Source: Streptomyces sp. Mut1
GTDB taxonomy: Bacteria > Actinomycetota > Actinomycetes > Streptomycetales > Streptomycetaceae
Length of the DNA stretch: 64,000 nucleotides
Direction: 5' to 3'
Assembly (NCBI RefSeq): GCF_030719295.1
Contig: NZ_CP120997.1
Coordinates: 7,140,001-7,204,000, forward strand
Positions within the stretch are counted from its first letter, which is position 1. The number at the start of each line of letters is the position of its first letter. Under the pieces are notes generated by a model. That model ran no database searches, was not told the DNA's origin, and was given only the letters and a program-made list of their open reading frames with translations. This document shows, in pieces, positions 8,144-16,651 of this stretch. The position numbers and the translations under genes were made by a program.

Positions 8144-10777
8144 ATGAAGCCGTCCCGGCCGCTTTATGAGCGCGAACCGGAACTCGCCACCGCCGCGCAG
8201 GCCATCGACGCGCTCTGCGGTGCGCAGGCGACCGGCGGGCTGCTGATCTACAGCGGCGAGGCAGGCATCGGCAAGACCGCGCTCCTGGCCGAGGTCAGGG
8301 CCATGGCGCAGGACCGGTGCACCATCTGGTCCGCACGCGGCGGGGAGACCGTCACCTCCGTGCCGTTCCACGTCGTACGGCAGCTGCTCCAGCCCGCGCT
8401 GGACCAGTTCCCGGCGGACGACGTGCGGGCCCTGTTCGGCTCCTGGTTCGACATCGCGGCCCCGGCCCTCGGACTCGCCGAGCCCTCCGGCCCGCAGCCC
8501 GACCCCCAGGGTGTACGCGACGGCCTCGACTACGTCGTCAAGCGCCTCGCCTCCCGGCTGAGCCACCGCCCGCTGCTGCTCCTCATCGACGACGCCCACT
8601 GGGCGGACGGCGAATCCCTGGCCTGGCTCGCCTCGTTCACCGCCCGCCTCGGCGACCTGCGCGTGCTCGTCGTCCAGGCACACCGTCCCGAGGAGCTGGC
8701 GGCCCGCGAGGCCGCGCGCAACGCGGCGGGCGGCCACCCCGCGCAGATCCGCGTCGCGCTGCGCGCCCTCACCCCCGACGCCACCGCGGAACTGGTCCGC
8801 GCGGCCCTCGGAGAGCACGCCGACGACCCCTTCTGCCGCGAGGTCTGGGCCGTCACCGGCGGCAACCCCTACGAGGCGGTCGAGCTCGTCGCCAAGGTCC
8901 AGGACCGCGAGCTCGTCCCGCTGGAGGAGTCCGCCGGGCTGCTGCGCGAACTCGGCGCGTCCGCCCGGGGCAGCGGCCTTGTCGCCCGGCTCGAACGGCT
9001 CGGCACCAACGCCAACCGGTTCGCCTGGGCGGCCGCCGTCCTCGGCACCGAGATCTCCCAGGACCTCGCCGCCACCCTGGCCGGGATGAGCCCGGCCGAG
9101 GCGGCCGACTGCACCGCCCGGCTGCGCGAGGCCCGCATCGTCAGCGGCTTCGACCCGCTGGAGTTCGTGCACCCGCTGATCGCCTCCGCCGTGTACCGCT
9201 CCATCCCGCCGGCCACCCGCACCGCCATGCACGGCAGGGCCGCCTGGGCGATCACCCGGGCCGGGCTCGGCCCCGCCGCCGCCTCCCGCCACCTGCTCGA
9301 AGTCCACCCGGACGACGACCAGGAACTGGTCGAGCAACTGCGGGCGGCCGCGAAGCAGCACCTCGCCGTCGGCGCCCCCGAGGCCGCCCGCCGCTGCCTG
9401 GAGCGCGCCCTCCAGGAGCCGCCGCGCCACGACGTGCGCGCCACCCTGCTGTACGAGCTGGGGTGCGCGACACTCCTCAGCTCCCCGCCCACCACCGTGC
9501 GGCACCTGCGGGCCGCACTCGACATGCCGGGTCTCGCCGACGACGTGCGGGTGGACGCCACCTTCCGGCTCGCCGCCGCGCTCTCCCACAACAACCAGCT
9601 CAAGGAAGCCGCCCTGGCTCTGGCGGCCGAGGCCGAGCGCACCGCGCCGGGTCCCGGCCTGATGCGGTTGCAGGCCGCGCACTTCCTCTGGGAGGGCATG
9701 CAGGCCACCGAGGAGGACGGCCCCGGAAGGTCGCGCCGGCTCGCCGCCAACACCGACCACCTCGCCGGCCGCGACAACGCCGAACGCGCCCTGCTCACCC
9801 TGCGGGCCTTCGACGCGATGCTGCGGGGCGAGAACGCCCAGATCGTCGGCGACTTCTGCGAACGCGCCCTGGTCGACGGCCACCCGGCACGCGGACTCGG
9901 CTGGACCGACACCGAGTGGGGCTTCGAGCTCCCGGCCCTGGTCGGCATCACCTACGCCTTCACCGACCGGCTCGACCGCGCCGAGGAGCTGTTCGGCGAA
10001 GCGGTCCGGGCCTTCGAGATCTCCGGCTGGAGCGGCGCCCACCTGGCCTTCGCGCACACCCTTCTGGGCCTGGTCCACCGACGCCGCGGACGCCTCGCGG
10101 AGGCGGAGGGCTTCCTGCGCGAGGGACTGCGCCTCGCCGACCGGGTCGGCAGCGGACTCCCCGTCCACTGGGACGCCGCCTGCCTGCTGATCGACACCCT
10201 CCTGGCCCGGGGCCGGGTCCCCGAGGCACGCAAGGTCGCCGACCAGTACAACTTCGGCCTGCCCTACCCCAGCGCCATGGTGCTGCCCGACGCCCCGTGC
10301 GTTCGCGGCCGCCTGCTCCTGGCCGAAGGCCGTACGAGGGAGGCCGTGACCGAGCTCGAGGCGGCCGGGCGGGCACTGGAACCGCGCGGCCGGTTCAACG
10401 GCATCTGGGGCCCCTGGGCCGGTGACCTGGCCCGCGCCCTGGCCGAGGAGGACCCGGGCCGCGCCGCCCAGGTCGCCAACACCGCACGGGTGCACGCGGA
10501 GCGGTTCGGCACGGACACCGCCATCGGTGAGGCCCTGCGCTGCGTCGCCCTCTTCGCCCCGCCCGAGGAGGCCGTGTATCTCCTGGGCGAGGCCGTGCGC
10601 CATCTGGAGGCGTCCCCGTCCACGTACGAGTTCGCCCAGGCCCTGGTGGACCTCGGCATCGCGACGCGCTCGCCCCGGGAGCTGGCCCGAGCCCACAAGC
10701 TGGCTACGGCCTGCGGCGCCGAAGGAGTGGCGGCCCGCGCCCAGCAGGCACGCGCGTCGATCCGGTCCGCCGAGTGA
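8144..10777 (+). CDS. LAL-like AAA/STAND ATPase protein lacking the LuxR HTH
   Basis: 877 residues, ATG preceded by GGGAGG. Walker A GEAGIGKTALL begins at residue 38 and Walker B LLLLIDDAHWAD lies near residue 140, the AAA_16/STAND ATPase layout of large LuxR-family (LAL) and related regulators. The C-terminal two-thirds is a tandem-helix TPR-like sensor region. LAL regulators of this size normally end in a LuxR helix-turn-helix. Here the protein stops at SARASIRSAE-type helical sequence, and only 50 bp separate the stop from tRNA-Pro, with no HTH in any frame. It may act as a signalling ATPase or be an ancestral truncation. A -10-like TAGGCT lies at 8102-8107 upstream. Confidence 0.8.
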   Translation: MKPSRPLYEREPELATAAQAIDALCGAQATGGLLIYSGEAGIGKTALLAEVRAMAQDRCTIWSARGGETVTSVPFHVVRQLLQPALDQFPADDVRALFGSWFDIAAPALGLAEPSGPQPDPQGVRDGLDYVVKRLASRLSHRPLLLLIDDAHWADGESLAWLASFTARLGDLRVLVVQAHRPEELAAREAARNAAGGHPAQIRVALRALTPDATAELVRAALGEHADDPFCREVWAVTGGNPYEAVELVAKVQDRELVPLEESAGLLRELGASARGSGLVARLERLGTNANRFAWAAAVLGTEISQDLAATLAGMSPAEAADCTARLREARIVSGFDPLEFVHPLIASAVYRSIPPATRTAMHGRAAWAITRAGLGPAAASRHLLEVHPDDDQELVEQLRAAAKQHLAVGAPEAARRCLERALQEPPRHDVRATLLYELGCATLLSSPPTTVRHLRAALDMPGLADDVRVDATFRLAAALSHNNQLKEAALALAAEAERTAPGPGLMRLQAAHFLWEGMQATEEDGPGRSRRLAANTDHLAGRDNAERALLTLRAFDAMLRGENAQIVGDFCERALVDGHPARGLGWTDTEWGFELPALVGITYAFTDRLDRAEELFGEAVRAFEISGWSGAHLAFAHTLLGLVHRRRGRLAEAEGFLREGLRLADRVGSGLPVHWDAACLLIDTLLARGRVPEARKVADQYNFGLPYPSAMVLPDAPCVRGRLLLAEGRTREAVTELEAAGRALEPRGRFNGIWGPWAGDLARALAEEDPGRAAQVANTARVHAERFGTDTAIGEALRCVALFAPPEEAVYLLGEAVRHLEASPSTYEFAQALVDLGIATRSPRELARAHKLATACGAEGVAARAQQARASIRSAE

Positions 10778-10828
10778 GGTAATGTTTGCCGTGCAGCAGC
10801 CGCCCGGCCCGACCGGGCGGATTCGCGG

Positions 10829-10902
<74 letters not shown>

Positions 10903-10917
10903 CTGGAGACAGTCGTA

Positions 10918-10967
10918 GATCAGGGGCCGGTTTCGGAGACATCCGAAATTGGCCCCTGATCGTTTTT
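10918..10967 (+). terminator. Rho-independent-like terminator after tRNA-Pro
   Basis: GATCAGGGGCC (10918-10928) pairs with GGCCCCTGATC (10951-10961). A nested inner stem TTTCGG/CCGAAA lies inside it, and GTTTTT follows the hairpin. It is one of the few hairpins here with a real T-run. Confidence 0.85.
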
Positions 10968-11013
10968 GGGGACCAGCTGGGGACCAACCGGAGGTCCGGC
11001 GTCCTTGACCGGG

Positions 11014-11187
11014 TCAGCGGGTCATGACTACGGGGCCCGGCAGCGACCGTGGTGCGCGCAGCGCGCCGAAGTGGGCCGAGAGTGCCGCCCCGGCCGCTGT
11101 GATCTTGCGGACGTCCGGGTGAAGGTAGCGCTGGGTGGTGGTCAGCGAACCGTGGCCGGCGATCCTGCGGAGGACGGGTACTTGGAG
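11014..11187 (-). pseudogene. Remnant of a tyrosine-recombinase integrase (C-terminus only)
   Basis: About 57 codons match the end of Streptomyces phage/AICE-type integrases. LRRIAGHGSLTTTQRYLHPD contains the GH box and the catalytic Tyr context, followed by the typical tail ending RSLPGPVVMTR-stop. Upstream of about 11187 the frame no longer resembles an integrase and no start or catalytic core remains, so the gene is truncated. Orientation (C-terminus towards tRNA-Pro, 110 bp away) is what is expected for an integrase beside its attachment site. I infer that an integrative element once entered at this tRNA and has decayed. Confidence 0.75.
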
Positions 11188-11322
11188 GGCCGGCGGTGGC
11201 ACGATCGGTGTGAACATCGGGCCCGGCCGCGATCGTCGACGCCTCACGGCCACCGTGCACGAGCTCGATAGAGGAGACTCTCCCACCCTGGGGGCACCCG
11301 GCAGCCCCGGCACCGGACAGAC

Positions 11323-12252
11323 CTACGCCCGTCCCATCAGGCGCAGTCGTACCTGGATGGCGTCCGCCGCGTTCGTCACCTGCTGCTCCAGCAGGCGCCG
11401 TCCGTTGGCGGCATCGGCCGCCGCGGGGTCGCCGAAGTAGCCGAGTGGGGTCTTTACGCGGGCATGTCCGTACCCCTTCCGCCAGACGGCGAGATCCTCG
11501 GGGCCGTACTCGGTGCTCCTGAGCCCGGCCCGCACGTCGTTCCTGACGAGGGACGGCTGGGCGGCCAGCATCTGCGACGTCTCCCAGTCGCCGGCGTGCA
11601 CGTCGATGTGGGCGGGCGTCGCCGACGTGTCCGACTTCGGCAGTGCCGCGCCGGTGGGGGACACATGCGGATCGTCGGGATCGAGCCCAAGCCGCTCGGC
11701 GAGCCGGTGGTCGATGACGAAGCTGATGTCCAGGCCGGTCAGTTGACTGCCCAGCCTGATGCCCTCGTGGACGGTCCGGTTGTTCAGCGCGTCGCCGTGG
11801 CCGCTGAAGCAGAAGACGTGGCGGAAGCCGTCCTTGAGGACTCCGGTCAGCACGTCGGCCATCAGTGCCTTCATCACCTCGGGGCGCACATTGTAGGAGG
11901 CGGGAAAGGACCCGGAGACGACGTTAACTCCCCAGTAGTACGGGGGCATGATGAGGGCCGGCACCCCGCGTCGGGCCAGTTCCCGGCGCACACCGCGAAG
12001 TTGGGCCGACGGGAGGTACACGTCGGTGCCGGCCGGCAGATGCGGACCGTGCTGTTCGATCACGCCGAAGGCCCACAGCAGGACCGCGCCGTCGTCCGCG
12101 GCCCGTTCCACCTCCTGCCAGGTCATCTCCGCGATGGTGTCGCGGAAGACGTCGCTGTCGACATCCTCGTGAGGCCTGTCCTCGCGCGGCCTGTCCTCGC
12201 GCGGCCTGTCCTCGTGAGTTCCGTCCGTGTACGAACTGTCGGCACCGTGCAT
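11323..12252 (-). CDS. Creatininase-family amidohydrolase
   Basis: 309 residues from the ATG at 12252, chosen because GGAGG lies six bases upstream; an in-frame start at 12372 adds 40 low-complexity residues. After a repetitive acidic leader (EDRPRED-type repeats, residues 13-30) comes LLWAFGVIEQHGPHLPAGTD, the metal-binding Glu/His/Asp motif of the creatininase fold. Later come CFSGHGDALN and HAGDWETSQM, also metal and active-site motifs. The family hydrolyses cyclic or linear amides (creatinine, formamides, MftE-type peptides) with two metal ions. It is divergent from the meta-cleavage operon and may share its operator, so a role in releasing or deaminating a nitrogenous aromatic substrate is inferred. 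The true substrate is unknown. Confidence 0.82.
   Translation of the reverse strand: MHGADSSYTDGTHEDRPREDRPREDRPHEDVDSDVFRDTIAEMTWQEVERAADDGAVLLWAFGVIEQHGPHLPAGTDVYLPSAQLRGVRRELARRGVPALIMPPYYWGVNVVSGSFPASYNVRPEVMKALMADVLTGVLKDGFRHVFCFSGHGDALNNRTVHEGIRLGSQLTGLDISFVIDHRLAERLGLDPDDPHVSPTGAALPKSDTSATPAHIDVHAGDWETSQMLAAQPSLVRNDVRAGLRSTEYGPEDLAVWRKGYGHARVKTPLGYFGDPAAADAANGRRLLEQQVTNAADAIQVRLRLMGRA
12173..12217. repeat. Three tandem 15-bp coding repeats
   Basis: GGCCTGTCCTCGCGC repeats at 12173, 12188 and 12203 (the last with a two-base change). It encodes the EDRPR-type repeats at the N-terminus of the creatininase-family protein and probably arose by slippage. Confidence 0.8.
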
Positions 12253-12890
12253 GGGTGTCCTCCGCTCTCGGGCCGGGCGACCGCCCGGCAGTCCGTGCCC
12301 TGTGGCCTGATCATGTGGGTGCGGCGTCTGTTCGCTGCGAGGAGTGTCAGTAGCGCGGGGCGTCACGGTCAAGCCCCTTCGTATGTGATCGCCGCTGTTG
12401 CCGCTGTTGCCGCCGTTGCTCTCGGCCTGCGGCCGAGTCCGGTGAATGCCTTGCTCAGGTGGGGTGTGTGAGGGGTGAGGTCGCGTCGGGCCGGGCCGGT
12501 GAAGGGGTCCTGCGGCACGCGGGGACGGTGCGAGCGGATCACGCGGGAAGTACGCATCTCTCGAGTGAAGACCACCAAGCGACTATATTCAACCTATTGA
12601 ATCCGGTGGTTCTGATGTGCATACTTCAAGCCATCGGAACACGGTCACTTCGACCGAGATGACCCGGTTGTCGATGTTCGAATCACGTGGACGCGATGAG
12701 ACGGCCGGACAACCCGGCCCGGCCTCCGGCCCGGCTCAATGACCCCGCGTACTGATCTTCGTGGCGACTCCGCGTACCGATTTCCCGCCTGAGTTTCCCG
12801 GCGCCGTACGCCTCACGCAGACGAGGAACCCGACTCACCCGGACGCCGCCGCACGCAGACCACAAACCCGCTCAAGGGAGAAGAACGCCA
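12253..12890. other. Long divergent intergenic region, 638 bp
   Basis: Lies between the creatininase-like gene and the meta-cleavage operon. The section around 12570-12660 is AT-rich and carries a perfect inverted repeat plus promoter-like boxes (annotated separately). At 12745-12756 and 12770-12781 there is an imperfect 25-bp-period direct repeat (CCGCGTACTGAT, then CCGCGTACCGAT). No protein-coding pattern or RNA gene was recognised. Confidence 0.5.
12582..12626. promoter_or_regulatory. Operator-like inverted repeat with overlapping divergent promoter boxes
   Basis: ATTCAA-CCTA-TTGAAT (12587-12602) is a perfect palindrome. It is flanked by an outer pair ACCACC (12571-12576) and GGTGGT (12605-12610). 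On the plus strand TTGAAT (12597-12602), 17 bp, CATACT (12620-12625) forms a promoter. On the minus strand TATAGT (12587-12582) is a good -10. The likely binder is the FadR-family regulator encoded at 19990-20694. Confidence 0.5.
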
Positions 12891-13679
12891 ATGACTGACT
12901 GGACCATCGACCGGGCCGTCGAGGAACTCCTCCGGCGCGAGCGGGAACGGCAGGACGGCGGGAGGATCACCGACCAGTGGCCCGAGCTCGATCTGGCCAC
13001 CGCCTACCGGGTCCAGGACGCGCTGATCGACCGCAAGCGCCGGGCCGGGGAGAACATCGTCGGCGTGAAGCTCGGGCTCACCTCGCAGGCCAAGCAGCAG
13101 CGCATGGGCATCGATTCGCCGCTGACCGGATGGCTCACGGACGCCATGACGCTCGCGACGGGAGAGGCGGTGCCCGTGGCCGAGATGATCCACCCACGCG
13201 TCGAACCCGAGATCGTGTTCGTCATGGGCCGGCGCCTTGAGGGCCCCGGGGTGACCTGGGAGCAGGCGCTGGCCGCCGTGGAGAGCGTGCACGCCGGGTT
13301 CGAGATCATCGACAGCCGCTACCGGGACTTCAGCTTCGCCCTGCCCGACGTCGTGGCGGACAACGCCTCGTCGTCACGGTTCGCGGTGAGCGCCGAAGGC
13401 TTCGCACCCGGCGGGCTCGACCTGGTCGGCGAGGCGTGCACGGTCTCCGTGGACGGTGAGCTGATCCACTCGGCCACCGGGGCGGCCGTGCAGGGGCATC
13501 CCGCCCAGGCGCTGGCGCTCGCCGCCAACAGCCTGGCCCGGCGGGGGATCGCGGTGGAAGCGGGCTGGACCGTGCTGACCGGTGGGCTCACGGACGCGGT
13601 GTTCGTGGAGCCGGGACGCACGGTCGCGGTGGAGTTCGCCCACCTCGGCAGCCTGACGGTGACCTCCGGCCACCTGTAG
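12891..13679 (+). CDS. 2-hydroxypentadienoate hydratase / 4-oxalocrotonate decarboxylase family protein (MhpD/FAH fold)
   Basis: 262 residues, the normal length for the MhpD family. IVGVKLGLTSQAKQQRMG (about residues 57-74) and the metal-binding VEPEIVFVMG (about 103-112) are family motifs. Members either hydrate 2-hydroxypenta-2,4-dienoate (PraE, MhpD, DmpE) or decarboxylate 4-oxalocrotonate (PraD, DmpH), using Mg2+ or Mn2+. The two activities cannot be separated by eye. Only one such gene is visible here although the pathway needs both, so one partner may be elsewhere or the enzyme may serve one step. It is the first gene of the rightward catabolic cluster; GGGAG lies about ten bases upstream of the ATG. 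Confidence 0.85.
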   Translation: MTDWTIDRAVEELLRRERERQDGGRITDQWPELDLATAYRVQDALIDRKRRAGENIVGVKLGLTSQAKQQRMGIDSPLTGWLTDAMTLATGEAVPVAEMIHPRVEPEIVFVMGRRLEGPGVTWEQALAAVESVHAGFEIIDSRYRDFSFALPDVVADNASSSRFAVSAEGFAPGGLDLVGEACTVSVDGELIHSATGAAVQGHPAQALALAANSLARRGIAVEAGWTVLTGGLTDAVFVEPGRTVAVEFAHLGSLTVTSGHL

Positions 13680-13778
13680 TTCAAGGCGCGGACCACGCCC
13701 GCCGCGGGGCGCACCGGGCTTCCCCGGCCGCTACGGCTTCCCGCTTTCGCGGACGCGCACCGCGAACCGAGTTCCTCC

Positions 13779-13799
13779 GCGTCACCCCGCACGTGACGC
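13779..13799. other. Hairpin between hydratase and transporter genes
   Basis: GCGTCAC (13779-13785) and GTGACGC (13793-13799) form a perfect 7-bp stem with a 7-nt loop, in the 209-bp gap before the substrate-binding-protein gene. There is no T-run. It could be an mRNA processing, attenuation or stability element. Confidence 0.35.
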
Positions 13800-13888
13800 G
13801 CGCCCGGCCTTCCGGCCGCCCCCAGCTGTCATCGGCCCCGGCCGTGGCGGATTGATCTTTCCCGAATCTCTGGAGCATGGAGCGTCGT

Positions 13889-14875
13889 ATGTCCTTCATC
13901 GCGAGAAAACACCGGCTCATGATCGCCTCGTCGTGCGTCGTCCTGGGGCTGACAGCGGTCACCGCGTGCGGTGGCAGCCAGGGGGGAGCAGCAGCCTCTT
14001 CCAAGTCCGGTATCACCGAGATCAAACTCGGCACGATGCCCGTCATAGATGTAGCACCCGTGCGGCTCGGCATCGAGAAGGGCTTCTTCTCCAAGCGAGA
14101 CCTGAAGATCACCATGCAGGACGCACAGGGTGGCGCCGTCATCGTTCCGGCGGTGGTGAGCGGCGGCTACCAGTTCGGCTACTCGAACATCGTCAGTCTG
14201 CTGGTGGCCCGTGCGGAGAAGCTGCCGGTGAAGATGGTCTCCGTCGGTGCCCGCGCCTCCGACGACGTGTCGGAAGACGGCTCGGGTCAGTTGCTGACCA
14301 GTGACCCGGAGGTGAAGAAGGCCGGCGACCTGAAGGGCAAGAAGGTCGCGGTCAACACGCTCAAGGGACTCAGCGAAGTCGCCGTCCGCACCGGCCTGGA
14401 GAAGTACGGCGTCAAGGCCGGCGACGTCGAGCTGGTCGAGGTGCCGATTCCCAACATGCAGACGGCGATCGAGAAGGGGCAGGTGTCCGCAGCACTGATC
14501 GGGGAGCCGTTCACCACGACGGCCAAGGCCGACGGCGCTCGCGCACTGCCGGTCAGCTACGCCAGCCTCGGAAAGCTGTCCCCGTTCGCCGGCTGGTTCA
14601 CCTCCGAGCAGTACGCGGCCGCCAATCCCGAGGTCGTGTCCCGCTTCAAGGCCGCGCTCCAGGAGTCGCTGACCTACGCGGAGGACCACCCCGACGAGGC
14701 GAGGGCCGTCCTGAAGACCTACCTGAAGCTGAAGCCGGGTGTCAGCGAAAAGGTGACGCTGCCCGGATGGGACCCGGCGACGGACGCGGCGGAGATGAAG
14801 CCGCTGGCGCAGTACACCGTCGACGCGGGGCTCATCAAGAACACCGACGCGCTGGACAGCCTCCTTGCGAAGTGA
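13889..14875 (+). CDS. ABC transporter substrate-binding lipoprotein (SsuA/TauA/NMT1 type)
   Basis: 328 residues from the ATG at 13889, which has GGAG six bases upstream (the ATG at 13877 lacks this). The signal peptide ends in the lipobox LTAVTACGG, so it is a lipid-anchored extracytoplasmic protein. The mature part follows the periplasmic-binding type 2 fold of nitrate/sulfonate/taurine and thiamine-precursor receptors (IKLGTMPVIDVAPVRLGIEK, then DLKGKKVAVNTLKGLSEVA). Such systems also import aromatic acids such as phthalate and hydroxybenzoates in actinobacteria. Being enclosed by ring-cleavage genes, it most likely captures the cluster's aromatic substrate. Confidence 0.88.
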   Translation: MSFIARKHRLMIASSCVVLGLTAVTACGGSQGGAAASSKSGITEIKLGTMPVIDVAPVRLGIEKGFFSKRDLKITMQDAQGGAVIVPAVVSGGYQFGYSNIVSLLVARAEKLPVKMVSVGARASDDVSEDGSGQLLTSDPEVKKAGDLKGKKVAVNTLKGLSEVAVRTGLEKYGVKAGDVELVEVPIPNMQTAIEKGQVSAALIGEPFTTTAKADGARALPVSYASLGKLSPFAGWFTSEQYAAANPEVVSRFKAALQESLTYAEDHPDEARAVLKTYLKLKPGVSEKVTLPGWDPATDAAEMKPLAQYTVDAGLIKNTDALDSLLAK

Positions 14876-14942
14876 GGAACGCGTGGCTCCGTGAACTCAG
14901 CGTGCACCTGGGTCACTTGATGTCTGCAAGGAGGGAGACGAC

Positions 14943-15866
14943 ATGAAACTACAGCCGCACAGCGGTGACGGACCGGCGGCACCGTCCGCATCTGCCGCGG
15001 ACGAACGGACCGCGGACGGTCCGGCGTCCGTGACGAAGAGCCGGACCTCCGACGTCCGTCCGGTACCGGCCCCCGACGGCCGGCCGCGGCGCCGGTCCGT
15101 ACCCGACCCGGTCCTCGGGGCGGCCGGAGTGCTGATCTTCGCCGGTGTGGTGGAGGCGCTGCCCCGGCTCGGCCTGGTGAGTGACCGCCACCTGCCGCCG
15201 GTCAGCGACATGGCCCGTGCCCTGGCGGGGGAAGCCGGGGGCTCCGCCTTCTGGACGGCGCTGACGGACACCTTGCAGGGCTGGGGGATCGGACTGGCCA
15301 TCGCCGTCGTGGCGGGGACGGCCCTCGGGCTGCTGCTCGGCAGCGTGGAGGTGCTGCGTAAGGCCACGGCCTCGACCATCGAGTTCCTGCGGCCGATCCC
15401 CTCGGTGGCACTCGTCCCGCTGGCGGTGCTTGTCTACGGCACCGGGCTGCGCTCCACCCTGCTCCTTGTGGTGTATGCCTCGTTCTGGCCCGTGCTCCTC
15501 CAAGTGCTCAGCGGGGTACGGGACATCGACCCGGTGGCCCGTGACACCGCGGCCTCCTACCGGCTGTCGCCACTGGCGCGCCTGCGCTACCTGCTGTGGC
15601 CCACCACGCTGCCGTACTTCATGACCGGATTGCGCCTTGCGGCCTCGGTGGCCCTGATCCTGGCTGTCAGCGCCGAGCTGATCATCGGCGGTTCCGGGCT
15701 CGGCAGCCTGATCGCCTCGGCGCAGGCCGCCGACGCCGTACCGGAGACCTATGCGCTGGTCGCGGTGACCGGGCTGCTCGGACTCTGCGTCAACATCGTC
15801 TTCCGGGTGCTGGAGCGGACCTTGCTGTCCTGGCACACCTCGGTACGGAAGGAGGGCACGGCGTGA
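14943..15866 (+). CDS. ABC transporter permease 1 (SsuC type)
   Basis: 307 residues. A long, polar, Pro/Arg-rich cytoplasmic N-terminus of about 55 residues precedes six hydrophobic segments of a binding-protein-dependent permease. The cytoplasmic EAA-like loop that docks on the ATPase is visible near residues 195-215 (RDTAASYRLSPLARLRYLLW). The ATG follows GGAGGGAGACG. The gene overlaps the next permease (GTGA). With the second permease it would form a heterodimeric channel for the substrate captured by the 13889-14875 lipoprotein. Confidence 0.88.
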   Translation: MKLQPHSGDGPAAPSASAADERTADGPASVTKSRTSDVRPVPAPDGRPRRRSVPDPVLGAAGVLIFAGVVEALPRLGLVSDRHLPPVSDMARALAGEAGGSAFWTALTDTLQGWGIGLAIAVVAGTALGLLLGSVEVLRKATASTIEFLRPIPSVALVPLAVLVYGTGLRSTLLLVVYASFWPVLLQVLSGVRDIDPVARDTAASYRLSPLARLRYLLWPTTLPYFMTGLRLAASVALILAVSAELIIGGSGLGSLIASAQAADAVPETYALVAVTGLLGLCVNIVFRVLERTLLSWHTSVRKEGTA

Positions 15867-16651
15867 GCGTCCTCGGCGTATGGACCCGCAAGGCGGCCTA
15901 CCTGCTCGCACTACCGGCGGTGCTGGTGGCTTCATGGGCGGTGCTCGGCGGCCGGACCACCAGCTTCTACTACCCCTCGCTCGGCAGGATCCTGTCCGCG
16001 TTCGCCGACACCTGGGGGTGGGAACGCGTCACCGGTGATGTGCTGCCGAGCCTGGCCCGCCTCGCCGCCGGTTACGCGGGCGCCGTCTGCGTGGGCGTGG
16101 CTCTCGGCACGCTCCTGGGCTCCCTGCCCCGGCTGCGGGCCCTGACCGAGCCGATCCTCGAGTTCTTCCGGGCCATCCCGCCCACGGTACTGATCCCGAT
16201 CCTGATGCTCTTCAGCGGTGTCGGCGACGGAATGAAGATTCTCGTCATCATCTCGGGCGCCGTCTGGCCGGTCCTGCTCAACACGGTGGAAGGCGTACGG
16301 GCCGTCGACAATGTGCTGTCGGACAGCGCGCGGTGCTACGGCATCACCGGCTTCGCCCGGCTGCGGCATCTGGTCCTGCGCGCGGCGAGTCCGCAGATCG
16401 TCGCGGGCATGCGGCAGGCCCTGTCCATCTCGATCATCCTGATGGTGATCAGCGAGATGTTCGCCAGCTCGAACGGACTCGGCTTCACCATCGTCCAGTT
16501 CCAGCGCAGCTTCGCGGTCCCCGCCATGTGGAGCGGGATCATCCTGCTCGGCCTGCTCGGGTTCGCCCTCTCACTGCTCTTCGACCGCTTCGACTCCCGA
16601 GTTCTCGGTTGGTACCACGGCCTGCGGCGTTCCCAAAGGGGAGAGAAATGA
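15863..16651 (+). CDS. ABC transporter permease 2 (SsuC type)
   Basis: 262 residues from the GTG at 15863, which overlaps the stop of permease 1 and has GGAGGGC upstream. Six predicted membrane helices; the EAA loop is near residues 150-170 (SARCYGITGFARLRHLVL). SsuC-type systems usually use one permease as a homodimer, so two different permeases in one operon point to a heterodimer, as in some aromatic or pyrimidine-precursor importers. The stop overlaps the ATPase start by 4 bp. Confidence 0.88.
   Translation: MSVLGVWTRKAAYLLALPAVLVASWAVLGGRTTSFYYPSLGRILSAFADTWGWERVTGDVLPSLARLAAGYAGAVCVGVALGTLLGSLPRLRALTEPILEFFRAIPPTVLIPILMLFSGVGDGMKILVIISGAVWPVLLNTVEGVRAVDNVLSDSARCYGITGFARLRHLVLRAASPQIVAGMRQALSISIILMVISEMFASSNGLGFTIVQFQRSFAVPAMWSGIILLGLLGFALSLLFDRFDSRVLGWYHGLRRSQRGEK

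Noticed and set aside
8138..10696. Long open frame (about 850 codons) antisense to the LAL-like ATPase gene
   Set aside because: High-GC genes leave long open antisense frames. This one is Gly/Val/Gln-rich, has no recognised motif and mirrors the codon bias of the real gene.
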